A stretch of DNA of 64,000 bases from NCBI RefSeq assembly GCF_030687395.1, contig NZ_CP117430.1, forward strand, positions 2,728,001 to 2,792,000. The letters run 5' to 3'. The notes beneath the pieces are model-generated. The model searched no databases and had not been told where the DNA came from. It saw only the letters and a list, made by a program, of their open reading frames with translations. Within the stretch, counting starts at the first letter, position 1. Every line of letters starts with the position of its first letter. Positions 17,452 to 24,250 of this stretch are shown one piece after another. A program made the position numbers and the translations under genes. This DNA is from Pseudomonas wuhanensis. Its GTDB lineage: Bacteria > Pseudomonadota > Gammaproteobacteria > Pseudomonadales > Pseudomonadaceae.

Positions 17452-17691
17452 CTAGTGAGCTTTCGTTCGACTGATGTTCTTTGCTTTCACTTCTTCAGCA
17501 TAGCCCGCCAGTCGCTCTTCATCGCCCTGGAACAACGCGCACAGCCTTAGCGTTGCCTCTGCGTCCACATCATTGCCGGCCAGGCGCAACTGCTCTGCGA
17601 TGCGCAAAAGCTCTACCGCCGACCACCTCAGGTCGGAGGCTACACCTTGCAGGTCGCGCCGAAGTTGCTGTTCATATTCGTTAAGCCACAT
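17452..17691 (-). CDS. Small helical hypothetical protein (79 aa)
   Basis: 79 residues, mainly charged and helical (QLRRDLQGVASDLRWSAVEL, LRLCALFQGDEERLAGYAEE). ATG 17691 is chosen because CAGGAGGTCATC directly precedes it, while the upstream in-frame start has no such site. The gene ends 11 bases before osmE on the same strand and may be cotranscribed. Family not recognised. Confidence 0.65.
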   Translation of the reverse strand: MWLNEYEQQLRRDLQGVASDLRWSAVELLRIAEQLRLAGNDVDAEATLRLCALFQGDEERLAGYAEEVKAKNISRTKAH

Positions 17692-17782
17692 GATGACCTC
17701 CTGCAATTCCCCGCTACGAAATAGTAGTCCCATTTACCTCTCTGGAGCGTTATGTTCGTCTGATCGCAAGAGAGTCGAAATC

Positions 17783-19009
17783 ATGCAACAACCTGTCTAC
17801 CAACTGTTGGAAGTGGCCCACGGCAAACCGATCAAACTCTGGACCGAGGGTGTGCCGGTTGAAAGCGAAGCCCGGCAGCAATTGATCAATACCGCGAAGA
17901 TGTCGTTCATCTTCAAGCACCTGGCGGTGATGCCGGATGTGCACCTGGGCAAAGGGTCCACCATCGGCAGCGTGATCCCGACCGTGGGCGCGATCATCCC
18001 GGCGGCCGTGGGGGTGGACATCGGCTGCGGCATGATTGCCGCGCGCACTTCACTGACCGCCGACGACTTGCCGGACAACCTGCACGGCCTGCGCAGCGCC
18101 ATCGAAAAGGCCGTACCCCATGGCCGCACGCTGAGCCGTGGCCGACGCGACGAAGGCGCCTGGAACCACGTTCCACAGCAGGCCGATCAAGCCTGGGCGG
18201 CGCTGAGCTCACGGTTCAAGGCGATCACCGACAAATACCCGAAACTCGCCAGCACCAACAACCGTCAGCACCTGGGCACCCTCGGTACCGGTAATCACTT
18301 CATCGAGGTCTGCCTGGACGAGGTCAACCGTGTCTGGTTCATGCTGCACAGCGGTTCTCGCGGCGTTGGCAATGCCATCGGGACCCTGTTCATTCAATTG
18401 GCCCAGGCGGACATGCGCCAGCACATCGCCAATCTGCCGGACCGCGATCTGGCCTATTTCAAGGAAGGTAGCCGGCATTTCGATGACTACGTCGAAGCGG
18501 TGGGCTGGGCTCAGGACTTCGCCCGGCAGAACCGCGCGTTGATGATGCAGGCGGTGATTCAGGCCGCGCGGCAAGTGATCCGCAAACCCTTTGAAGTCGC
18601 GCTGGAGGCTGTGAACTGCCACCACAATTACGTTCAGAAAGAGCGGCACTTCGGTGAAGACGTCCTGGTCACTCGCAAGGGCGCGGTGTCGGCGAAGAAG
18701 GGCGAACTGGGGATCATTCCCGGTTCCATGGGCGCCAAAAGCTTCATCGTTCGAGGTCTCGGCAACGAGCAATCGTTCTGCTCCTGCAGCCACGGTGCCG
18801 GTCGTACCATGAGCCGCACCAAAGCCAAAAATACCTTCACTGTCGCAGACCAGATCCGCGCGACCGCTCATGTGGAGTGCCGAAAGGATGCAGCGGTCAT
18901 CGATGAGATTCCGATGGCTTACAAGGACATCGACAAAGTCATGTATGCCCAGCGTGATCTGGTGGAAGTGCTGCACACCTTGCGACAGGTGGTCTGCGTA
19001 AAAGGGTAG
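17783..19009 (+). CDS. rtcB: RNA-splicing ligase RtcB
   Basis: 408 residues, full length. Motifs in order: PDVHLGKGSTIG, VGVDIGCGM (Asp79, Cys82 metal ligands), GTLGTGNHFIE, HSGSRGVGN, NCHHNYV, PGSMG and SHGAGR with His337 as the guanylylated residue. It joins RNA 3'-phosphate or 2',3'-cyclic phosphate ends to 5'-OH ends using GTP and Mn2+. No rtcA, rtcR or archease gene is next to it. ATG 17783 is used because earlier in-frame codons lie in the opposite-strand gene. Confidence 0.93.
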   Translation: MQQPVYQLLEVAHGKPIKLWTEGVPVESEARQQLINTAKMSFIFKHLAVMPDVHLGKGSTIGSVIPTVGAIIPAAVGVDIGCGMIAARTSLTADDLPDNLHGLRSAIEKAVPHGRTLSRGRRDEGAWNHVPQQADQAWAALSSRFKAITDKYPKLASTNNRQHLGTLGTGNHFIEVCLDEVNRVWFMLHSGSRGVGNAIGTLFIQLAQADMRQHIANLPDRDLAYFKEGSRHFDDYVEAVGWAQDFARQNRALMMQAVIQAARQVIRKPFEVALEAVNCHHNYVQKERHFGEDVLVTRKGAVSAKKGELGIIPGSMGAKSFIVRGLGNEQSFCSCSHGAGRTMSRTKAKNTFTVADQIRATAHVECRKDAAVIDEIPMAYKDIDKVMYAQRDLVEVLHTLRQVVCVKG

Positions 19010-19111
19010 GGATGGAAGGTGCTTCCACTGGTCGGGAACATTAACGCGAGTGAACAGCTCTGCTGTCGTATTGAGGTAGTGATTTATTCGCTGGGGCGAG
19101 GCCATCTCGAA

Positions 19112-19348
19112 ATGACGACTACCGATGATTTCAGACACCATGCACATGAGCTGATCGTTGACCTGGATGCGGCAACCACGGAAATGATGAAACTGATCTC
19201 GGCCCATCAGCTGAGCGGTCCGGAATGGGAGCGGGTCACGAAGTGGCAGCATGAAGCGTACGAGCGATGGATGAAGTACCTGAATGCGGGGTCGTATCCC
19301 GATTCCGGCTCAGGGGCCGTGCCGGGGCAGGGCGAAGCCCCTGTTTAA
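19112..19348 (+). CDS. Small hypothetical protein (78 aa)
   Basis: 78 residues, helical and acidic at the start (MTTTDDFRHHAHELIVDLDA), with a WERVTKWQHEAYERWMKYL stretch and a Gly/Pro-rich tail. The ribosome site is weak (GGCGAGG about 12 bases upstream). It lies 100 bases after rtcB. Function and family unknown. Confidence 0.5.
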   Translation: MTTTDDFRHHAHELIVDLDAATTEMMKLISAHQLSGPEWERVTKWQHEAYERWMKYLNAGSYPDSGSGAVPGQGEAPV

Positions 19349-19423
19349 AGACTCGTCGGGTGTCCGCTGGATGTCTGCGCAAGTACAGGCTACATTTCCC
19401 GTTTTTCAGGATAGGGAAGCGTT

Positions 19424-19759
19424 ATGCGCAGGTTGATAGCGGGAATAGCGGTGGCTGTGTTGGCGGGCTGTTCATTACCCGCATCCGTGGTGCCCGGCGA
19501 GCCCAATATCAGCAAATACAGCGATAAGGCGCCCAAGGAATATGCCGCGTGTGTATTGCCGTTGTGGCGTCAGGAGATTCCGGGATCGACGCAATCGGCG
19601 ATTTCCAATGGCTACCGGATCACCGCACCGAGCATCATCACGGCTGACGAAATTCTGGTTATTGTGAAATCGAAGGATGGCAGCCAGGTATCGCTTTACC
19701 AGGGGCCACCGTGGGCCAAGTCAGGGGCGCTGCGCCAGGCTGTCCGGGATTGTTTGTAG
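19424..19759 (+). CDS. Small putative lipoprotein (111 aa)
   Basis: 111 residues. The N-terminus is a lipoprotein signal with lipobox VLAGC (Cys16). The mature part includes EYAACVLPLWRQEIPGSTQS and ITADEILVIVKSKDGSQVSL and ends in Cys-Leu. The two remaining Cys could form a disulfide. A GGGAAG ribosome site precedes the ATG. Probably membrane-anchored in the periplasm, function unknown. Confidence 0.7.
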   Translation: MRRLIAGIAVAVLAGCSLPASVVPGEPNISKYSDKAPKEYAACVLPLWRQEIPGSTQSAISNGYRITAPSIITADEILVIVKSKDGSQVSLYQGPPWAKSGALRQAVRDCL

Positions 19760-20029
19760 CGCTCAATTCGTTCGTCCTTCGTTAGTGCCTGACGACCTGT
19801 GCCGTATGTCGGAGCCATATGTCGGAATCCAGGAACGGTCATTCCTGAAATAACTTCCAAGAGCGAACAGTCCCTGGACGTTTGGCTATGAATGATGATC
19901 GAAAAAAGGCAGCCCTCGATGCCTGGTACCGGCTTTTTGGAGGGTGGAACAGTCAGTAGATGACTTAAAAATAGTGTGGATATTTAATGAGTTAGGAGAT
20001 TTAGTAACTGGATAGTGAGTCAGAATATC
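19760..20029. other. Intergenic region without a supported gene
   Basis: This stretch lies between the lipoprotein gene and the small RNA candidate. The base composition becomes AT-richer from about 19960. A GCAGCC...GGCTTTTT-like element occurs near 19910-19940 but is not a clean terminator. No coding frame with a ribosome site was found. Confidence 0.4.
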
Positions 20030-20058
20030 TTGTTACAAGTCGCACGATTGGGTAATAT
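20030..20058 (+). promoter_or_regulatory. Strong sigma-70 promoter for small RNA candidate
   Basis: TTGTTA (20030-20035), a 17-base spacer and TAATAT (20053-20058) form a near-consensus sigma-70 promoter. Predicted transcription start is about 20065. It reads into a 65-70 base segment that has no reading frame and ends at a terminator. Confidence 0.75.
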
Positions 20059-20064
20059 CGCCCC

Positions 20065-20133
20065 CGCGTTCACCACCACGGTTTATGCATTTTTAAAGCC
20101 CAGGCGTCCATCAGCTGCCTGGGCTTTTTTTTT
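20065..20133 (+). ncRNA. Candidate small RNA with intrinsic terminator
   Basis: From the predicted start near 20065 the transcript would be about 69 bases. It has an unpaired leader containing CACCACCACGG and an AU-rich stretch (TTTATGCATTTTTAAA). The terminator is an 8-bp GCCCAGGC/GCCTGGGC stem with 11-base loop and nine T residues (20095-20133). An AU-rich single-stranded stretch before a terminator with a long U tail is the usual make-up of Hfq-bound small RNAs. No family is recognised. The alternative is a short leader of a lost gene. Confidence 0.55.
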
Positions 20134-20228
20134 GTCTGGAATCTGGAATGGCTTATGAGCGCGCTGCCGGCAGAGGGCCAGCAGCGTCGATGATGAGCGT
20201 GATGGACAAACGTTATTGATGCCTGTCG

Positions 20229-20423
20229 TTACCCGGCCGGATCGGCCTTGCGCCGATCGCTCCCGGATGGGTTGCCAGTGTCAAGAAGCCTCCTCTCTAC
20301 CAGGACATTTTGCAGGGCCTGGCGTGCCGAAGGGCTTAGCTGATGTTCTCTCTCCTTGAGTTCGAGCAAGATGGGGTTGGACCATCCACGATAGGTTTGC
20401 TCGGGAGTTTGATTAGATGTCAT
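20229..20423 (-). CDS. Small hypothetical protein (64 aa)
   Basis: 64 residues, hydrophilic (starts MTSNQTPEQTYRGWSNPILL; contains LSPSARQALQNVLVERRLLD). The ribosome site AAAGGAGAG before the ATG is strong and is the main support. No family recognised. Confidence 0.6.
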   Translation of the reverse strand: MTSNQTPEQTYRGWSNPILLELKEREHQLSPSARQALQNVLVERRLLDTGNPSGSDRRKADPAG

Positions 20424-20611
20424 CTATCTCTCCTTTGTGAGTCGCCCGACAACACAGTGGGCGAAGTCCTGTGCGCTAAAAATCCTAGTTGAGGAAACGA
20501 CTTGTCGCCAGTGAACGCATTGCCTATGAGGTGCCGATCATCCTTCGCGACGCGGGTAGTCCACGATTCGGGCGTACACTAAAAAGGCTACCTCATCAAA
20601 AGGAGCCGCAT

Positions 20612-20806
20612 ATGATCGCCGACCAAATAAACAGACAGGAGTCGGAGCAAAGCGCTGTTTGGGATCAATACTTCTGTGCCGCGTTGATTGCCGAAAGCCA
20701 TCTGACGGCACCGGTGGTTGGAGAAGCCACCCACGAAGACAGGCAGAATCTGTTAATCCAAAGGGCCAAAGCACTCGCCGATAAGATGCTGGAAAACAGA
20801 AGATAA
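20612..20806 (+). CDS. Small hypothetical protein (64 aa)
   Basis: 64 residues from ATG 20612 after AAAAGGAGCCGC. The sequence is acidic and helical (MIADQINRQESEQSAVWDQY, RQNLLIQRAKALADKMLENR). A terminator follows three bases after the stop. The earlier in-frame start upstream has no ribosome site. Function unknown. Confidence 0.65.
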   Translation: MIADQINRQESEQSAVWDQYFCAALIAESHLTAPVVGEATHEDRQNLLIQRAKALADKMLENRR

Positions 20807-20809
20807 CCG

Positions 20810-20843
20810 GAGCCCAGCCATTGCGCTGGGCTCTTCACTTTTT
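20810..20843 (+). terminator. Rho-independent terminator
   Basis: Stem GAGCCCAGC / GCTGGGCTC with a six-base loop and the tail TTCACTTTTT, directly after the 64-residue gene. Confidence 0.85.
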
Positions 20844-20926
20844 GATGTTCTTATCTTTCTTCCAAGTGAACGCTGCTTGGTCGCGGATCGGCTACAGTTA
20901 GTAGTTCATGGATACGGAGATCGAAC

Positions 20927-21232
20927 ATGAAGTGCCTAATCTGTCAGGCTGCCTCTAATACTGTTCACGCGGCTGGAGACTGGTCAGAAGTCAAATGCCC
21001 GGCCGGATGTGGACGCTACAAGGTCTCGGCGAACCTTGTGGCGAAAATGAAACTCAAGAACGAGTTCTTTGACATCGAACGCACAAGACGATGGCTTGAG
21101 ATGGCGCGTAATGACGATCCGGTGCCGTTGATATCCACCTACGATTACAACGTTTCCTTATTGCATCGCGACGCCGAGGAGAGGTCGGTCATCGCGCCGA
21201 GTCGTTCCAGGCAGCCGTTGGTCGCGGATTAG
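20927..21232 (+). CDS. Small CxxC protein, putative zinc ribbon (paralogue 1)
   Basis: 101 residues. Four cysteines are placed as two pairs, Cys3-x2-Cys6 and Cys24-x3-Cys28, as in a small zinc ribbon. After it comes RYKVSANLVAKMKLKNEFFD followed by IERTRRWLEMAR. The gene at 21445 encodes a protein of the same plan (two Cys pairs, then a beta segment, then FDxERTRxxL). A GGAG ribosome site lies before the ATG. The C-terminal half is not shared. DNA, RNA or protein binding are all possible. Function unknown. Confidence 0.65.
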   Translation: MKCLICQAASNTVHAAGDWSEVKCPAGCGRYKVSANLVAKMKLKNEFFDIERTRRWLEMARNDDPVPLISTYDYNVSLLHRDAEERSVIAPSRSRQPLVAD

Positions 21233-21444
21233 AATCCGTCTGTCCTGGCTGTAACCCCGCCCCCCTTCGGCAGCGCCTACAGGGGCTCGCGCAAGTATTG
21301 CTCGATCTATCGACAAAAAAACAAGCAACCTCCATGGATAGCCCCTGTCGATATCCACATGTCCCCGCTATTCATCACACCTACCCAGGTTGTCAGCATT
21401 GATGGCGGGCTGAAAGCGGCTAACTGAATGATCAGGAGGTGGCT

Positions 21445-21699
21445 ATGAACTGTCCGCTGTGTGGAAACACTAATGCGCTGGAAGATCTTTCGTTCGGGGG
21501 CGGCTTGCGCATTTATTGTGAGCCGTGCGGTGGTTTCTATCGGATCTCGACAACCCTGAATACCTTGGCCGACGGGAGGATCTTTGACACCGAGCGCACT
21601 CGAGCCCGACTGAAAAAAAAGCGTGAAACCGACAAGTTGGAAGATCAGGAGCCGGCGCTAGGCGTGGAGGACAAAGACCTGCTCGTCGAGCCCAACTGA
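21445..21699 (+). CDS. Small CxxC protein, putative zinc ribbon (paralogue 2)
   Basis: 84 residues from ATG 21445, which follows AGGAGGT by four bases. Cys3-x2-Cys6 and Cys25-x2-Cys28 form a probable zinc ribbon, followed by YRISTTLNTLADGRIFDTER and a Lys-rich helix, then an acidic tail. The match with the protein at 20927 is in the Cys pairs and the (F)D-x-ERTR segment. No family name can be given with confidence. Confidence 0.68.
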   Translation: MNCPLCGNTNALEDLSFGGGLRIYCEPCGGFYRISTTLNTLADGRIFDTERTRARLKKKRETDKLEDQEPALGVEDKDLLVEPN

Positions 21700-21812
21700 T
21701 GTGTCGCACGACTCGCCTGACCTTGAAGCCGGGTGTCGAACGGGATTCCAGGCCAGGTGAGCGTGCCAGATCCATGCGAACTTTAGTCCTGAGAAACGCT
21801 TAAGCGGCCCGG

Positions 21813-22229
21813 TTAATGATGAGCCTGTGCCACTCCGCGCAAAACCGTCGCGGCGGCGGATTGAGATCGAGTGCTGGCAATGTTTCCCAGCGATACGACG
21901 CCCACCAGACGCTTGTCTCGGTTGAGCACAGGCAGGCGACGCAGTTGCACGTCCGCCATGTTCTTTGCCACATGCTCTATGTCTTCATCCTCAAAGCAAT
22001 AGCGGATGCCGCCAGTCATTACTTTACTGATAGGGGTTTTGCCGGGGAGTCCTTCGGCTACGGCTCTAATGGCTATATCCCGGTCCGTGATCATGCCAAT
22101 CAGACGCTCTTGCTCCTCAACCATGATGGCGCCGCTATCGATCCTGGCCATCATGTTCGCGGCCTCCTGGATCGTCTGGCTTGGCTTGGCTGTTAAAACA
22201 TCTTTCGTCATGACTTCCGAAATCTTCAT
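21813..22229 (-). CDS. CBS-domain pair protein
   Basis: 138 residues made of two CBS domains (MTKDVLTAKPSQTIQEAANM; later VMTGGIRYCFEDEDIEHVAK), ending with VGVVSLGNIAS. Such stand-alone CBS pairs bind adenine nucleotides and sense energy charge, often in stress conditions. It is monocistronic. The partner protein is unknown. Confidence 0.88.
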   Translation of the reverse strand: MKISEVMTKDVLTAKPSQTIQEAANMMARIDSGAIMVEEQERLIGMITDRDIAIRAVAEGLPGKTPISKVMTGGIRYCFEDEDIEHVAKNMADVQLRRLPVLNRDKRLVGVVSLGNIASTRSQSAAATVLRGVAQAHH

Positions 22230-22346
22230 GAAAAGACTCCTTTAAAGTGATGCTTCAGTGAATAAGGGCTGCCAATTTTTTCGACTTGGAGGGGAAGGGC
22301 GGGTTCAGATTGTTTTGTTCCCATTCGTCATGGCGGCGGACTGACG

Positions 22347-23036
22347 TCAATCTCGGCCCTCGATAGGTTCTATCAGTTCTGAGCCCTGGTTCCTGACATT
22401 GCCCACGGCCATGTCCACTTTGAACCATTCGAAGGCATCGCAAGGTTCGCGTTGCTGCAGGAGTATCTGTTCGGCGCGTTCCTTGGGTGTGTAGGGGTCA
22501 ATCCATTCCCGGGCCAGTTCGGGACTGAGCGTCACGGGCCGACGGTCGTGAAGATCCACCATGCCGCCTTCACTGTCCGCGGTGATGATCACGAAGCCGT
22601 CATGCTCGTCCGGCTCCTTTTCGTACCTTGGATACTGACCAATTGCGGCGCACAGGATCGGCGCGTGATCCTTGCGACGGATCAGGTAAGGCTGTTTCTT
22701 CGGACCGCCCTCGTAAACCCATTCAAACCAGTTGTCGATGGCAATAATTGCCCGGTGCGGCCATATCTCCTTGAAGAATGGGTCATGGGCGACTTTCTCA
22801 ACCCTGGCGTTGATCGGTGTCGCATGATCTCTGGCCCAGTGCGGTCGCCAGCCCCAACGAACCCTGTCGGCGTGCAGCATGCCGCTTTCCTCGTGGAACA
22901 AGGCGAGCTGAGTCGATGGCGCGGCGTTGTAGAGTTCGAGCGGCTGATCGCCAGCATTGTTGACCAGGGCGTTGGGCATACTCAGCGCCGCCACGAACTC
23001 GTGAACACCTCGATACTGCGAAAGTCGTCCGCACAT
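22347..23036 (-). CDS. SOS response-associated peptidase family protein (SRAP, YedK/HMCES type)
   Basis: 229 residues when started so that Cys is residue 2 (MCGRLSQY). That Cys forms a thiazolidine link with abasic sites in single-stranded DNA, so its exposure after Met removal decides the start at 23036. Other SRAP motifs are WGWRPHWARD, INARVEKV, HRAIIAIDNWFEWVY, and the C-terminal HDRRPVTLSPE that holds the active His. It shields abasic sites during replication. Confidence 0.9.
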   Translation of the reverse strand: MCGRLSQYRGVHEFVAALSMPNALVNNAGDQPLELYNAAPSTQLALFHEESGMLHADRVRWGWRPHWARDHATPINARVEKVAHDPFFKEIWPHRAIIAIDNWFEWVYEGGPKKQPYLIRRKDHAPILCAAIGQYPRYEKEPDEHDGFVIITADSEGGMVDLHDRRPVTLSPELAREWIDPYTPKERAEQILLQQREPCDAFEWFKVDMAVGNVRNQGSELIEPIEGRD

Positions 23037-23151
23037 GGCTGGGCCCTCATGCTTAATCCTGAGCTTAGACAATAGTTTCAGGGCGATCCATGAGGCTATC
23101 TGACATATCTCACTGGGGGCGTACCCCCGAGCAACCGAAGTCGGATGGGGG

Positions 23152-23415
23152 TCAATGAACCGCCGAGGACCTGGTAACCGGGACGTGATCGAATCTGGAA
23201 ATCGCTTTGATCCAGAAACGACGATATTTGGTCTGGTCGGGCGCCAGTGGTTTGTGATTTGACCAGGGATGCTCGGTTTTCAAGCTGGCGTGGTACACCT
23301 CCCACTCCTTCTCCTCGGCCACTTCCTTGGCCCTTTTCTCATCATCGAACCAGCCAAGTACATAAACTTCGCCCTGATCCATTCCATGCTCGATCAGCAG
23401 ATAGATATCTTTCAT
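23152..23415 (-). CDS. Small hypothetical protein (87 aa)
   Basis: 87 residues: MKDIYLLIEHGMDQGEVYVL, then WFDDEKRAKEVAEEKEWEVY, then an FWIKAI segment near the end. The alternating strand and helix pattern suggests a small soluble domain. A longer in-frame extension upstream runs into unsupported sequence. The ribosome site is weak. No family recognised. Confidence 0.5.
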   Translation of the reverse strand: MKDIYLLIEHGMDQGEVYVLGWFDDEKRAKEVAEEKEWEVYHASLKTEHPWSNHKPLAPDQTKYRRFWIKAISRFDHVPVTRSSAVH

Positions 23416-23610
23416 CAGCTTGAACCCACGACTACACGTTCTAAAATCCCCTGATGCCGGGGCATTGTTTTGACTATCGGCAGTACTTTCGATTATTGAG
23501 TATTGTCGATCAATGGCGCGAAGTCGATCTTGTGTCCGAAAGCCTGGCCGATCGCGCCGCACAGGATCGGTGCCGCGCGGTCCAGGCCGCATCCGGGATT
23601 CGCGGGTTTC

Positions 23611-23624
23611 TTGATTGATGTCAA
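23611..23624 (+). promoter_or_regulatory. Anr/Dnr box upstream of CopD-like gene
   Basis: TTGATTGATGTCAA matches the FNR-type TTGAT-N4-ATCAA consensus at nine of ten positions. A TATTCT hexamer at 23647-23652 sits exactly where a -10 belongs if the box is centred at -41.5. This implies low-oxygen or NO control of the gene at 23690. Confidence 0.75.
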
Positions 23625-23689
23625 TCGCCTGAGTCGAGCTGTTCTGTATTCTGCGGAGAAACCGACAGCTGAAGCGAGGGCGAAAAATC

Positions 23690-24133
23690 ATGCTCTATCC
23701 GCTGTTTCTAACCTTCCATCTGTTTGCCGCCCTGATCTTTATCGGCACGGTGTTCTTCGAAGTCCTTTTTTTGGAAAGCATCCGCAAACAGTTGCCCGCC
23801 AAAGTAATGCTGCTGGTCGAGCAGGGTATTGGCCGCCGAGCCCGCACCCTGATGCCGTGGGTGCTGCTGGTATTGTTCGGCGCGGGGCTGGGCATGGTCT
23901 GGTTGCGCTATTTGCCCGTCCTTGCAACGCCACTGGCCTCATCGTTCAGCACCTTGTTGCTGTTGAAAATCGTGGTAGCCGTGAGCGTGTTGCTGCATTT
24001 CCTGGGTGCCATGTTTTTGTTCAAAAGCGGCCGAATGAGCGCTCGATACCTGCATTTCATCCATGGCAGTCTGTTCTGCCATATGGTCGTCATCGTACTG
24101 CTGGCCAAGGGGATGTTTTACCTGACGTGGTGA
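23690..24133 (+). CDS. Four-helix membrane protein, CopD-like (paralogue A)
   Basis: 147 residues with four membrane segments. A conserved-looking His in helix 1 (LTFHLFAALIFIGTVFFEVL) and another in helix 4 (HGSLFCHMVVIVLLAKGMFY) could bind heme b. It is clearly homologous to the protein at 54250 beside nnrS: both share (H)L(F)AA-x-FIGT-x-FFEV at the start and HMV-x-IV-x-LAK-x-MFY at the end. An Anr/Dnr box precedes it, so it belongs to the anaerobic set. The biochemical role is unknown. Confidence 0.78.
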   Translation: MLYPLFLTFHLFAALIFIGTVFFEVLFLESIRKQLPAKVMLLVEQGIGRRARTLMPWVLLVLFGAGLGMVWLRYLPVLATPLASSFSTLLLLKIVVAVSVLLHFLGAMFLFKSGRMSARYLHFIHGSLFCHMVVIVLLAKGMFYLTW

Positions 24134-24177
24134 CCATTGCTGACCGAAGGTCTGTCCTGCAAGCACTTGGCTTGCGC

Positions 24178-24191
24178 TTGATACAAGTCAA
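24178..24191 (+). promoter_or_regulatory. Anr/Dnr box upstream of the hemN-like gene pair
   Basis: TTGATACAAGTCAA, nine of ten consensus bases. The expected -10 position (24214-24219) holds GACACT, a weak but usable match. Controls the HemN-like gene and probably hemN. Confidence 0.7.
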
Positions 24192-24250
24192 GGAGCATTG
24201 ATCGCCAATCCCGGACACTGCTGATCCGCAGCCAGTCTCGGAGACCTGTC

